A stretch of 64,000 nucleotides of DNA from Bradyrhizobium sp. OK095 (GTDB lineage: Bacteria > Pseudomonadota > Alphaproteobacteria > Rhizobiales > Xanthobacteraceae), in the NCBI RefSeq assembly GCF_900109945.1, contig NZ_FOBX01000011.1, positions 1-64,000 on the forward strand. Direction: 5' to 3'. A program made the position numbers and the translations under genes. Positions 24,295 through 32,388 of the stretch are shown one piece after another (position 1 is the stretch's first letter; each line of letters begins with the position of its first letter). The notes beneath the pieces were generated by a model. It was not told where the DNA came from, searched no databases, and worked only from the letters and a program-made list of their open reading frames with translations.

Positions 24295-24717
24295 GAAATA
24301 CCTGGTCGCGGGGCCTTGCCCAGGGCCGGCGAGCAAGCACCCGTCCGCACGCCACCCCCTGCAAGTCGTTGAAAAAGCTACCCGGATTCGCGGGAAATAC
24401 AAATGTGACGGCAGTCACGGCAAAACTCGGCACGAGGGCTGCATGATGGAGCCCCGGAAGACTACTGGGAAGCGAAAAATGCCGCTCTTCGGATCGGAGG
24501 ATTAACCAATATATTCAGCAACTTAGCTCAATTTTTGGGCGATCTATTGCCGGGGAGGCTATATCCGGTTAAGGGTTTGTTTGGTGCGGCGCCGCAAATT
24601 GCGCGCAGTTCGGGGGCACATCCCCGGCCAATCCCTCAAACCTGAAGACGCTATCGCGCTACTCAAACTGTGTGCGCGCGCTTGAATGGTCTTTGGCACT
24701 GACAGGAATGAAGCGAG
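24295..24717. other. 423-bp control region between divergent genes
   Basis: No coding frame is convincing. It contains a Crp-type site (24404-24419), an AT-rich stretch around 24505-24560, and a 12-bp palindrome TGCGGCGCCGCA near 24585. Promoters for the unknown 576-residue gene and the caspase-like gene should lie here. Confidence 0.5.
24404..24419. promoter_or_regulatory. Candidate Crp-type site
   Basis: TGTGA-CGGCAG-TCACG matches the TGTGA-N6-TCACA consensus at nine of ten positions. It is 110 bp upstream of the unknown minus-strand gene and about 300 bp upstream of the caspase-like gene. Confidence 0.45.
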
Positions 24718-25566
24718 ATGAATGTAACGCAGCTCGACATTTCCCGACGCACGATCGCGGTGGCCGCAGCCCTCATCGGCACGGTCTCGCTCGTGATCGG
24801 TGCCCATGCTGCCCTCAACATGCGCGCGCTCGATGCCGCCAAGGCTGTTACGACCGACCAGGTCACCGGTTCGATCGGCCAGACCTCGCGGCTCGCCCTC
24901 GTCATCGGTAATGGACATTATCCCGACGCCACCGCGCCGCTGACGCAGTCGATCAACGACGCCCGTGCGCTGTCCTCGACCCTGCGCAAGAACGGTTTTG
25001 ATGTCGACATGGTGGAAGACGCGACCAAGGACGACATGGTCCGCGCCGTCAACCGCCTGAAGTCCCGGATCAAGCGCGACACCGTCGTCATGCTGTTCTT
25101 CGGCGGCTACGGCGTGCAGGCCGGCCGCGAGAGCTACATGCTGCCGGTCGATGCTGCGATCTGGAAGGAAAGCGACGTCCGCCGCCAGGGCGTCTCCATC
25201 GAGGGCGTGCTCGGCATGATGAAGGAGCAGGGCGCCAAGGCCAAGCTCGTCGTCGTCGATGCGTCCCGCCGTAACCCCTATGAGCGCCGCTTCCGGTCCT
25301 ACAGCCACGGTCTCGCGCCGATCGGCACGCCCGATAACGCGCTGATCCTCTCCTCGGCCTCGCCCGGCAAGGTCGTCGATGACGGCAAGGGCGAGCACAG
25401 CGTGCTGGTCAGCGAGCTGCTCGGCAACATCAATGCGCAGGGCAGCGCCGAGAGCGTCTTCAACAAGACCCGCGTCGCCATCTCCCGCGCCTCCGAAGGC
25501 GACCAGATCCCGAGCGTGTCGTCGTCATTGCTCGAAGACGTGAATTTCGACCAGGCCGGCGGTTAG
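24718..25566 (+). CDS. Caspase-like (peptidase C14) protein with substituted catalytic dyad
   Basis: A 282-residue protein with one N-terminal membrane helix (about residues 12-32) and a caspase p20-like domain from about 58 to 260. LALVIGNGHYPDATAPL, the acidic N-D-A-R-A-L-S block, LPVDAAIW and S-V-S-S-S-L family features are intact. The catalytic His position reads GGY in FFGGYGVQ instead of G-H-G, and the catalytic Cys reads Ser in VVVDASRRNPYERR instead of D-A-C-R. It therefore should not act as a cysteine peptidase. Clearly paralogous to the N-terminal half of the gene at 52459-53952, but without its TPR part. Confidence 0.85.
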   Translation: MNVTQLDISRRTIAVAAALIGTVSLVIGAHAALNMRALDAAKAVTTDQVTGSIGQTSRLALVIGNGHYPDATAPLTQSINDARALSSTLRKNGFDVDMVEDATKDDMVRAVNRLKSRIKRDTVVMLFFGGYGVQAGRESYMLPVDAAIWKESDVRRQGVSIEGVLGMMKEQGAKAKLVVVDASRRNPYERRFRSYSHGLAPIGTPDNALILSSASPGKVVDDGKGEHSVLVSELLGNINAQGSAESVFNKTRVAISRASEGDQIPSVSSSLLEDVNFDQAGG

Positions 25567-25587
25567 GCTATCGAGGGTTTGCGACGT

Positions 25588-25725
25588 CTCGTGCCCCGGA
25601 CGCGGCGCATCATGCAATGATGCGACGCTGAGCCGAGGCCCATTCTTTTTAGCCTGTCGCTTGCGGACAAATGGGTCCCGGCTCTGCGCAGCAGCGTTGC
25701 ACGCTGCAGCGCGTCCGGGACAAGC
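25588..25725. repeat. Palindromic intergenic element, family A copy 4
   Basis: CTCGTGCCCCGGACGC pairs with GCGTCCGGGACAAGCG at the far end (the last bases have drifted), and GAGCCGAGGCCCATT pairs with AATGGGTCCCGGCTC inside. Between the convergent caspase-like and adaptor genes. Confidence 0.85.
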
Positions 25726-25728
25726 GAC

Positions 25729-26616
25729 TTACTTCGCAGCTTCCGCGGCCATCGCCGGGCGCACGGGATCGCCTTCGCGCAGCAGCGCGCCGGCGCGGGC
25801 GACGACGACGTCGCCTTCGTTGAGGCCGTCGCGGACCTCGATATTGCCGCCCGACATCAATCCGACCTCGACGCGCTTGGTCTCGACGCGGTTGCGGCGG
25901 ATCACCTGCACTACGGTGCCGGCGGATGAATATTGCACGGCGGTGAGGGGGACTGCGACATTGCAGCTCTGGCCGGTCTTGATCAGCGCACGTCCGCTCG
26001 CGTTCAGCAGCAGCCGCTTCTGCGAGGAGATGCCGATATAGACCATGCCCTGCTGGATGTTCGGTTCGACGGTCGGGCCGATGCGGCGCACCTTGCCGTC
26101 GAGATCGCCGGCGCCGGCAATGCGCACGGTCGCCTGCTGGGCGACCGCGAGTCTGCGGATATCGCTGGTCGCGACCAGGCCGACGAGATCATATTCGCTG
26201 CGCGCCACGATCGTGAACAGCGCCTCGCCCTTGGCCGAGGCGAGGTTGCCGATCTGCGCGGTCGATGTCGCGATCACACCCGCAACGGGCGCCGTTACTT
26301 GAAGCGTGCCACCTTCGGGCAGCGCCAGCCGCGCCAGCACCTGGCCGGCCGTGGTGGTCTCGCCCGCCTCCGCCAGCACCTCCGTGACCTTCAGGCCGGG
26401 ACGCTCCGGCCGCACCGAGGTCTCCTCGCGCGCGATGATCGTGCCGGTGGCCTCGACGATGTCGGAGAAGCAGGATTTTGCGACTTTCAGCACGGTGACC
26501 GCCGGCCCCTTCGGCGCGTCGTCTTCGGCTGCGCGCGCGAGCGGGGCGGACAGCAGCAGCAATCCGGCGAGCGCAACGAATTTTCGGGAAATGGAAGGCG
26601 CAGGCAATGGACGCAT
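25729..26616 (-). CDS. Efflux-type periplasmic adaptor (MFP/HlyD family) without adjacent pump
   Basis: A 295-residue exported protein (signal peptide ending L-A-R-A-A). The lipoyl half-motifs are VRPERPGLKVTEVLAEAGETTTAGQVLARL and the matching second half around V-T-A-P-V-A-G-V-I; beta-barrel and membrane-proximal domains follow, ending L-L-R-E-G-D-P-V-R-P. It shares CFSDIVEATG and SCNVAVPLTAV with the adaptor at 50550-51479, including both cysteines. The usual RND pump gene is not next to it, and the coiled coil is very short. It may serve the pump at 47386-50550 or a distant one. Confidence 0.82.
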   Translation of the reverse strand: MRPLPAPSISRKFVALAGLLLLSAPLARAAEDDAPKGPAVTVLKVAKSCFSDIVEATGTIIAREETSVRPERPGLKVTEVLAEAGETTTAGQVLARLALPEGGTLQVTAPVAGVIATSTAQIGNLASAKGEALFTIVARSEYDLVGLVATSDIRRLAVAQQATVRIAGAGDLDGKVRRIGPTVEPNIQQGMVYIGISSQKRLLLNASGRALIKTGQSCNVAVPLTAVQYSSAGTVVQVIRRNRVETKRVEVGLMSGGNIEVRDGLNEGDVVVARAGALLREGDPVRPAMAAEAAK

Positions 26617-26965
26617 CGGTCATTCCGGTTGGGGCCCTGACGGCCTCATCGATAGCAGAAGCGCTAGCGGTGGGCCAAGAGCCGATCGAGATCCGGCCGG
26701 ATGAGAATGCCGCAGCACAGGCGGCGCGATGCCGCCTGTTGAATTAGTCTTTGGGAGAGGGGGTAAGGTTCGCTGCTGGCAGCCACCCCTGCGGCCATCC
26801 TTCGAGACGCCCGCCTCCGGCGGGCCCTCAGGATGACGTCGTGTTTCGCGGCGAAATATCAGACCCTCATGGTGAGGAGCCCGCCAAAGCGGGCGTCTCG
26901 AACCATGCTGGCCCCGCTCGCACGGCAGGCTCCTGCACTGTTCATCCAAGGGAGGGTAAGAGCCT
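26617..26965. other. 349-bp intergenic stretch dominated by a repeat
   Basis: Apart from the family D palindrome (26796-26906) I see no gene. Open frames running through it are made of repeat sequence. The upstream part should carry the promoter of the minus-strand adaptor gene. Confidence 0.5.
26796..26906. repeat. Palindromic intergenic element, family D
   Basis: Perfect 14-bp arms TTCGAGACGCCCGC (26801-26814) and GCGGGCGTCTCGAA (26889-26902), with inner GGCGGGCCCTCA / TGAGGAGCCCGCC. The ATCCTTCGAGACGC...CTCATGGTGAGGAG type occurs widely in Bradyrhizobium, to my knowledge. Confidence 0.85.
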
Positions 26966-28081
26966 TCACTGCAAGCTCAAAAACTCCACCCAATTCGGCT
27001 TCTTGCCGGTGGGATAGGATTTCAGCTTGGCGAGTGCGCCGCTGCTCTGGTCGATGGCATAGATCGTCATGCCGTCGGAGAGCTCGCCGACCGCGGCGAG
27101 GTAGCGGCCGGAGGGATCGATGTTGAAGCCGCGCGGCTGCTTCTCGGTCGGCACGCTGCCGATCGTGGTCAGCTTGCCGCTCGTCGCGTCGACCTTGTAG
27201 GCGGTGAGCGTGTTGGTGGTGCGCTCGGAGGCGTAGAGGAAGCGGCCGTCCGGGGTGATGTGGATGTCGGCGGCCCAGGGTTTTCCGTTGAATCCCTCAG
27301 GCAACGCGGTGGTGCGCTGGATCTCGGTCCAGGCCCCGCTCTTGGCTTCATAGCTGTAGGCCGCGACGTCGGCGTTCAGCTCGTGGATGAGGTAGACGAA
27401 CTTGCCGTTGGGGTGGAACACGAAGTGCCGCGGCCCGGATTTCTCCGGCGTCTTGAACAAGGGCGGATCGCTCGGCGTCAGCGTGCCCGCCGTGGCGTCG
27501 AAGGCGAAGGCCAGCACCTGGTCGGAGCCGAGATTGGTTGCGAACACAAAGCGGTTGTCGGGAGAAGGCAGGAAGGCGTGCGCGTTCAGCCCGGTCGGGA
27601 TCACCTGCTTCGGCTCGGCCACGACGCCGTTGGCCTGAAGCGGATTCAGCGCGACCTTGTTGCCGCCATAGGAGGCGCTGAACAGCACCTTGCCGCCGCG
27701 GTCGGTGGCGATGTTGGCCATGCTGTCGGCGAGCGGCCCGCTGCCGACAGGGCTGAGCTGGCCGGTCTTGGGATCGATCGCGAAGCTGACCGCGAGGAAC
27801 GGCTGCGAGCGCACGCCGGCAATCAGCACGCGGTGGTCGGGCGTGATCGCGAGCGGGGTCGAGGATCCCGGTTTTTCGACGCCCGTGAAAGCAGCCGTCT
27901 GCACCGGGGTCATCTCGCCGCTCTCGGCCAGCTTGAACACGCTGATGTCGTTGCTGTCGGCGTTGCCGACATAGGCGAAGGTCTCGGCCATGCCGGCGCG
28001 GACTCCCGAAATGAGGGTGAGAAAAGTGAGGGTGGTGGCGATCGCAGCGCGGGACGCGATGCGGCTGGTCGGTCTCAACAT
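26966..28081 (-). CDS. Exported beta-propeller lactonase-like protein (6-phosphogluconolactonase type, YbhE/Pgl fold)
   Basis: A 371-residue protein with a signal peptide (IASRAAIATTLTFLTLISGVRAGMA). Seven repeats of the kind F-A-Y-V-G-N-A-x-S-N-D-I-S-V-F, L-A-I-T-P-D-H-R, H-I-T-P-D-G-R-F-L-Y-A-S-E-R define the Pgl-type seven-bladed propeller. The cytoplasmic 6-phosphogluconolactonase would not need export, so the substrate is probably another lactone. ATG 28081 is fixed by a strong GGAGGAG five bases upstream; the frame extends further but with poor codon use. Confidence 0.85.
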   Translation of the reverse strand: MLRPTSRIASRAAIATTLTFLTLISGVRAGMAETFAYVGNADSNDISVFKLAESGEMTPVQTAAFTGVEKPGSSTPLAITPDHRVLIAGVRSQPFLAVSFAIDPKTGQLSPVGSGPLADSMANIATDRGGKVLFSASYGGNKVALNPLQANGVVAEPKQVIPTGLNAHAFLPSPDNRFVFATNLGSDQVLAFAFDATAGTLTPSDPPLFKTPEKSGPRHFVFHPNGKFVYLIHELNADVAAYSYEAKSGAWTEIQRTTALPEGFNGKPWAADIHITPDGRFLYASERTTNTLTAYKVDATSGKLTTIGSVPTEKQPRGFNIDPSGRYLAAVGELSDGMTIYAIDQSSGALAKLKSYPTGKKPNWVEFLSLQ

Positions 28082-28193
28082 GGGCTCCTCCTGGGATGTG
28101 CGGCGTTGTTGTTTTGCCGGGTAGGATAGCGGCAGGCGCGTCACCGCACCAAATTCCAATTGAGATCGATCGATGCTGAAATTGTATCGGTCC

Positions 28194-28250
28194 AAAAGCG
28201 TTTTCGAGCGAAGTGGATACCGGTTCGCGTGAAGAAAACGCGTCAAAGCA
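28194..28250. repeat. Short palindromic element, family E
   Basis: GCGTTTTC (28198-28205) pairs with GAAAACGC (28234-28241), with AGCGAAGTGGATACCGG and CGGTTCGCGT between. A frequent rhizobial intergenic type, to my knowledge. It lies just beyond the stop of the small minus-strand frame at 28256. Confidence 0.75.
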
Positions 28251-28255
28251 AGAAT

Positions 28256-28393
28256 CTACCGCACAGCCGCCGTCAGGTCGCGGGAGGGCAGATGCGGGCC
28301 GGCGGGATGGTCGGGCGGCCCGAGCACGGTCCACACCGCAACTGCGAGCAGCGCCGAGGTCAAAATGGTCCAGGCGACGAGCCGTTTCCGCAT
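28256..28393 (-). CDS. Possible small single-pass membrane protein
   Basis: A 45-codon frame beginning MRKRLVAWTILTSALLAVAVW: a basic start, one hydrophobic helix, then a Pro/His-rich tail ending D-L-T-A-A-V-R. The shape is that of a short membrane protein, but no good ribosome-binding site precedes ATG 28393, and the frame continues upstream to 28513 with unlike composition. Kept as tentative. Confidence 0.35.
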   Translation of the reverse strand: MRKRLVAWTILTSALLAVAVWTVLGPPDHPAGPHLPSRDLTAAVR

Positions 28394-28672
28394 CAGGCCA
28401 AATCCGTCGGTCGAAGGTTCGAGCCATCCTGCACTGCAACCGGCGACGACCCTATGAACTCGTTCACAGCCTGGGGTGTCGCGGACCGGGGATGTCGTGG
28501 CAAAGCGCCACACCGGTTAAACCGATCGCAAGGTCTTGCCGACTAACTTTACTAGCGTTGCGCTTCGCCTGCCCAAGCCGTAGGCGCCGGCCACAGGATC
28601 GTTCGGGAACGGCAAGCCTTCTTCCGCCGTTATCCCCGTCTTGCGGGTGGACACCGAAACGGAGGCTGACAC

Positions 28673-28795
28673 GTGTTTTGGATTTGTTGGAACACCGCCT
28701 GGTCGCTCATCATCAGCGGCATCATGTTCGCCACCATCGTCACGCATCCCGACGCCGAGTTCGTCGAAGTGCGTGCCGCCAAGCGGCTGATGTGA
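28673..28795 (+). CDS. Small 40-residue membrane protein candidate
   Basis: GTG start at 28673 with a perfect GGAGG seven bases upstream (28661-28665). The product is about 40 residues: an aromatic/hydrophobic helix VFWICWNTAWSLIISGIMFA continuing T-I-V-T-H-P, then a short charged tail ending A-A-K-R-L-M. The combination of strong ribosome-binding site and transmembrane helix supports translation. Function unknown; not near any obvious partner operon. Confidence 0.55.
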   Translation: MFWICWNTAWSLIISGIMFATIVTHPDAEFVEVRAAKRLM

Positions 28796-28916
28796 ACTTT
28801 TGACCTCATAGAGGCGTTGCCGCTCGATCGTTGGGTCCGCCTTCACGGCGAAGCCCGCGGTCCGAGGTCCGGTTTGGATTCGCCTCCGTTTCCGGGCCTC
28901 GTCCTGCCGGGCTCGC

Positions 28917-30611
28917 TCACTGCATCGCGGCTGCGATCTTCTCCGCCGTCATCAGCACCGGAAAATTGGTGTTGGCGCAGGGCACCACCGGGAAGATCGA
29001 GGCGTCGACGACGCGCAGGCCCTGGATGCCCTTGACGCGTCCCTGGTTGTCGACCACCGCCATCGGATCGCTGGCCAGGCCCATGCGGCATGAGCAGGAG
29101 GCGTGCCAGACGCCGATCGTCGCATTGCGCACGAACGCTTCCAGCGCCTCGTCGTCGTTGATCACCTGGTCGAAGGTGAAACCTTCGACGACGAAATTAT
29201 CGATCATGTAGTGGCGCAGCGCCGCCGGACCGTCCATCAGCGTCGCGGCGATCTTGGTCAAGATCCTGTTCCTGGTGTTGACCACGCCGATCTTGCGGAC
29301 CTTGTCGGTATAGGCGGCCGGAAACGGCTTGTCCGTCACCGCCTTGACCACGTCGCTCATCTGCACCGCCGCCATTTTGCGGAAGCCGCTCATCAGGCGA
29401 TCGAGATCACGCCGGTCGGACAGCAGATTGAACTCGACGATCGGCTCGGCCGAGGGATCGCGCGAGGCAAGCTTGACCTGTCCGGTCTCCGAATAGGTCT
29501 TGTTGACGAAGGTCAGCAGCGAGCCGATTTGCTCGCCGACCGCGTGCCAGGCCGATTTGCTGAGCAGAACGACGAACATGTCGCCCTTCGGCACGCCCGC
29601 GAGCCCGGACGAATAACGAAGGCCCAGTTGCATGTGGCGCCTGGTATGCTCGTTCATGCGCGCGCCGCGGCGAACAAATGACGACAGCGAAATCGAGGGA
29701 TGATCCATCAGGCGCTGGCCGACGCCCGGCAAGCCCATCAGGACGGGAATCCCGAGATCCTTGAGGTGGCCGACCGGGCCGATGCCGGCACGCAGCAGAT
29801 GCGCCGGCGAATGGATCGCGCCCGAGGAGAGAATGATCTCGCGGCCGCGGAATTCCTGCTCCCGTCCGTCGACGACCGCCTTCACGCCGACGCATTGGGT
29901 GCCTTCGAACAGCAGCTCTCTCACCTGCGTGCCGGTGGAGATCGTCAGATTGGCGCGCTTGCGCGTGTCGCGATCGAGATAGCCCATCGCGGCCGAGACG
30001 CGTTGCTCGGCCTGGTTGGAGTGCGTCACCGGGAAATAGCCGTCGACGAACTCGCCGTTCTGGTCGGCTACGAATGGATGGCCGGCCTGCTGAAAGGCGT
30101 CGGCGAAGGCCTGCGAATGCCGCGTCCAGTGCTCCCTTGGAATTCTGCGCACCGGAATTCGGCCGTCCTTGCCGTGATAGGGGCCGTCAAAATCGAGGTC
30201 GCGCTCGACCTTCTTGAAGAACGGCAGCACGTCGTTCCAGGTCCACCCCTCGGCGCCGCGCGCATCCCATTCGTCGTAATCGGTCGGTGCGCCGCGGTTG
30301 GCCATCTGGCCGTTGATCGACGAGCCGCCGCCCAGCACGCGCGCCTGCTCGTATTTGCGTAAAGGCGGCCGCGCTTCGTTCGGATTGTTGTGGCTGACGA
30401 CCTGCGTCGTGACCTTCAGCTCGGTCCAGTGGAAGCGCGGATCGAAATAGGCCGTGCCCGGATAGCTGTCTCGAATTTCGGCCGGCTCGTTGCCGGGTGG
30501 CGTGTCCTGACCGGCTTCGCAGAGCAGGACCTTGTTGGCACTCTTGGCGGAGAGCCGGTGGGCCAGCACGGACCCCGCCGAGCCGCCGCCCACGATAATG
30601 AAGTCGTACAC
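28917..30611 (-). CDS. GMC-family FAD oxidoreductase (choline/alcohol dehydrogenase type)
   Basis: A 564-residue flavoenzyme. The dinucleotide fold is at the very start (YDFIIVGGGSAGSVLAHRLS), the FAD covering loop is VLGGGSSINGQMANRG, GMC signature 2 is SSGAIHSPAHLLRAGIGP, and the active-site His is in GVWHASCSCRMG with the Asn in VPCANTNFPVLM. GTG 30611 gives the normal family start and has GAGGAA upstream; the frame itself extends to 30671. Substrate class is an alcohol or amino alcohol; BetA proper has other neighbours (BetB, BetI), which are absent. Three Cys residues around the active-site His (HASCSCRMG) are usual for the family. Confidence 0.88.
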   Translation of the reverse strand: MYDFIIVGGGSAGSVLAHRLSAKSANKVLLCEAGQDTPPGNEPAEIRDSYPGTAYFDPRFHWTELKVTTQVVSHNNPNEARPPLRKYEQARVLGGGSSINGQMANRGAPTDYDEWDARGAEGWTWNDVLPFFKKVERDLDFDGPYHGKDGRIPVRRIPREHWTRHSQAFADAFQQAGHPFVADQNGEFVDGYFPVTHSNQAEQRVSAAMGYLDRDTRKRANLTISTGTQVRELLFEGTQCVGVKAVVDGREQEFRGREIILSSGAIHSPAHLLRAGIGPVGHLKDLGIPVLMGLPGVGQRLMDHPSISLSSFVRRGARMNEHTRRHMQLGLRYSSGLAGVPKGDMFVVLLSKSAWHAVGEQIGSLLTFVNKTYSETGQVKLASRDPSAEPIVEFNLLSDRRDLDRLMSGFRKMAAVQMSDVVKAVTDKPFPAAYTDKVRKIGVVNTRNRILTKIAATLMDGPAALRHYMIDNFVVEGFTFDQVINDDEALEAFVRNATIGVWHASCSCRMGLASDPMAVVDNQGRVKGIQGLRVVDASIFPVVPCANTNFPVLMTAEKIAAAMQ

Positions 30612-30711
30612 GATTGGCGTTTCCTCTTGTTCTTGTCCCAAGAGGGTAGCGTGGTTTGATCGCGAGGTCACGCCGCGTGGATCACTGCATCGGCTGATAC
30701 GCAGATTTCTG

Positions 30712-31386
30712 TCACCATGTGATCAACGGAGAACGATGCAGCCAGGCATCGGTCCGCAGTTGATCCAGCACGAACGCCGCAACGTCCGCGCGCGATATCG
30801 TGCCGCCATGAAAGTTGGAGAGCTCCGTAAGCGAGCGGATCGCATCGCGGCCGGGCTTGTCATTCAGGACGGCGGGGCGAACGAGAACCCAGTCGAGCCC
30901 GCTGTCCCTGACGATGGCTTCCTGCCGGTCCTTGTCGGCGTAGACCTTGCGCAACAGAAGCGGGAATATCAGTCTGTCGAAGAGAAAGCCGCCATGCCCG
31001 GCGCTTTCGCCGGCGCCCATCCCCGTGATGCACAACAGGCGCGAGACGTGCTTGGCCTTCATCGCGTCGACCAGCGCGCGCGTCGCGGTCGAGAGCAGCG
31101 TCACCTCGCGGAATGGGCTTGCCGGCGTGCCGAGCGCGCTGACGACGGCGTCCTGTCCCTTGAGGGCTTCGCGCAACGCACTCTCGTCGCGGACGTCTCC
31201 GACGATCAGCCTGGCGCCTTTCAGATCGCTCGCCTTCGCGGCTGACCGCACCAGCGCGGTGACCTGATGTCCGCGCGCCAGAGCCTGGCTGACGATCAGA
31301 CGCCCGGTGCCGCCGGTCGCTCCGAGCACCAGAATCTTCGAAGGGGAAGTCTTGGAGGGGGAAGTCTTGGCGTCAGTGTCGATCAT
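30712..31386 (-). CDS. NAD(P)-binding Rossmann-fold protein (atypical SDR)
   Basis: A 224-residue protein with G-A-T-G-G-T-G-R-L-I near the start, D-V-R-D-E-S-A-L and the S-A-L-G-T strand ends of the atypical SDR/NmrA-like group. No Y-x-x-x-K pair is visible in the usual place, so catalysis is uncertain; such proteins act as reductases or NAD(P) sensors. The N-terminus holds a tandem of K-T-S-P-S encoded by two nearly identical 15-bp units. Second gene of a probable pair with the NmrA-like gene 31 bp upstream. Confidence 0.8.
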   Translation of the reverse strand: MIDTDAKTSPSKTSPSKILVLGATGGTGRLIVSQALARGHQVTALVRSAAKASDLKGARLIVGDVRDESALREALKGQDAVVSALGTPASPFREVTLLSTATRALVDAMKAKHVSRLLCITGMGAGESAGHGGFLFDRLIFPLLLRKVYADKDRQEAIVRDSGLDWVLVRPAVLNDKPGRDAIRSLTELSNFHGGTISRADVAAFVLDQLRTDAWLHRSPLITW

Positions 31387-31416
31387 GGTCGTATTCCCTG
31401 ATTGTCGTTGTCTGGT

Positions 31417-32286
31417 TCAGGAGGAGGCTGTGATCTCGGCGACGAAGTCGCGATAGGAGCGCAAGGGACGGCCCAGCAGTGACGTCAGCCGCTCGACGTC
31501 GCCGGTCTCGGGGAGCATTCCGTCGGTGAGAAAGCGCTCGCTCATCAGCCGCATGTCGAAGGCCATCCAGCCCGGCATGAACTGTCTGAGGTTGTTCTCG
31601 AAGCCGGCGGTGTCGTCGCCGGGATAGGCGATGGTGCGGCCCAGCACCTCCGACCAGATGGCGGCGGCCTTTGCGCCGGTCAGCGTATCGGGACCGACAA
31701 GATTGATCCGGTCGCGCGGAAGCGGCACGGCAGACCTCTCACGACGGATCAGCTCGATGGCGGCGACCTCGCCGATGTCGCGCGCGTCGATCATCGCGAG
31801 GCCCTTGCTGCCGATCGGCATCGGGTAGATGCCGTATCCGGTCACCACGTCCCTGATCGTGATCTCGTTGTTCATGAAATATGCGGGGCGCAGGATCGTG
31901 GCGTTGAGGCCCATCTGCTCGATCATCCGCTCGACACCGTACTTGCCGGCGAAGTGCGGCACGTTCACGTAGACATCGCTGTGGATCACCGACAGGTACA
32001 CGATCCGCTCGATGCCGGCCTCGCGCGCCAGGTTCAGCGCGATCAGCGCCTGAGTGAATTCATCCGGCACCACGGCGTTGAGCAGGAACAGGGTCGAAAC
32101 ACCCGAGAGTGCGCTGCGCATCGACTCGACATCGAGCAGGTCGCCCTTCACGGCGGTCACGCTAGCCGGGAAGCTGGCCTTCGCGGGATCGCGGACGAGG
32201 GCGCGGACGTCGGCGCCGCGCTTGACGAGCTGCTCGACGACGCTGCGGCCGACAGTGCCGGTGGCACCGGTAACGAGGATGGTCAT
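31417..32286 (-). CDS. NmrA-like NAD(P)-binding protein
   Basis: A 289-residue protein: TILVTGATGTVGRSVVEQL is the dinucleotide loop; V-K-G-D-L-L-D and L-N-A-V-V-P are typical NmrA-like strands; A-G-K-Y-G-V-E-R-M-I carries a Y-x-x-x-R block. The C-terminal half (GPDTLTGAKAAAIWSEVLG) matches NAD(P)H-binding quinone-reductase/NmrA regulators. ATG 32286 is chosen because GGAG precedes it; a GTG at 32295 would overlap that site. Divergent from the LysR gene, which is the likely regulator. Confidence 0.85.
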   Translation of the reverse strand: MTILVTGATGTVGRSVVEQLVKRGADVRALVRDPAKASFPASVTAVKGDLLDVESMRSALSGVSTLFLLNAVVPDEFTQALIALNLAREAGIERIVYLSVIHSDVYVNVPHFAGKYGVERMIEQMGLNATILRPAYFMNNEITIRDVVTGYGIYPMPIGSKGLAMIDARDIGEVAAIELIRRERSAVPLPRDRINLVGPDTLTGAKAAAIWSEVLGRTIAYPGDDTAGFENNLRQFMPGWMAFDMRLMSERFLTDGMLPETGDVERLTSLLGRPLRSYRDFVAEITASS

Positions 32287-32388
32287 GGGGATCACTCCGG
32301 TTGGGGTTGGAAGACACCCCCAAGCTAGTGATCCACATTCAGGTCGATAGCCGCTATATTTGGACAGTCTGTCTCACTGGTGGAACAA

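Noticed and set aside
3672..25725. Family A repeats as a CRISPR array
   Set aside because: Copies are thousands of bases apart, palindromic and without regular spacers or cas genes.
26620..26949. 109-codon minus-strand frame
   Set aside because: Made mostly of the family D repeat; typical false gene in repeat DNA.
28917..30611. Assignment as BetA choline dehydrogenase
   Set aside because: Family fits but BetB, BetI and choline transport genes are absent, so only the GMC family is claimed.
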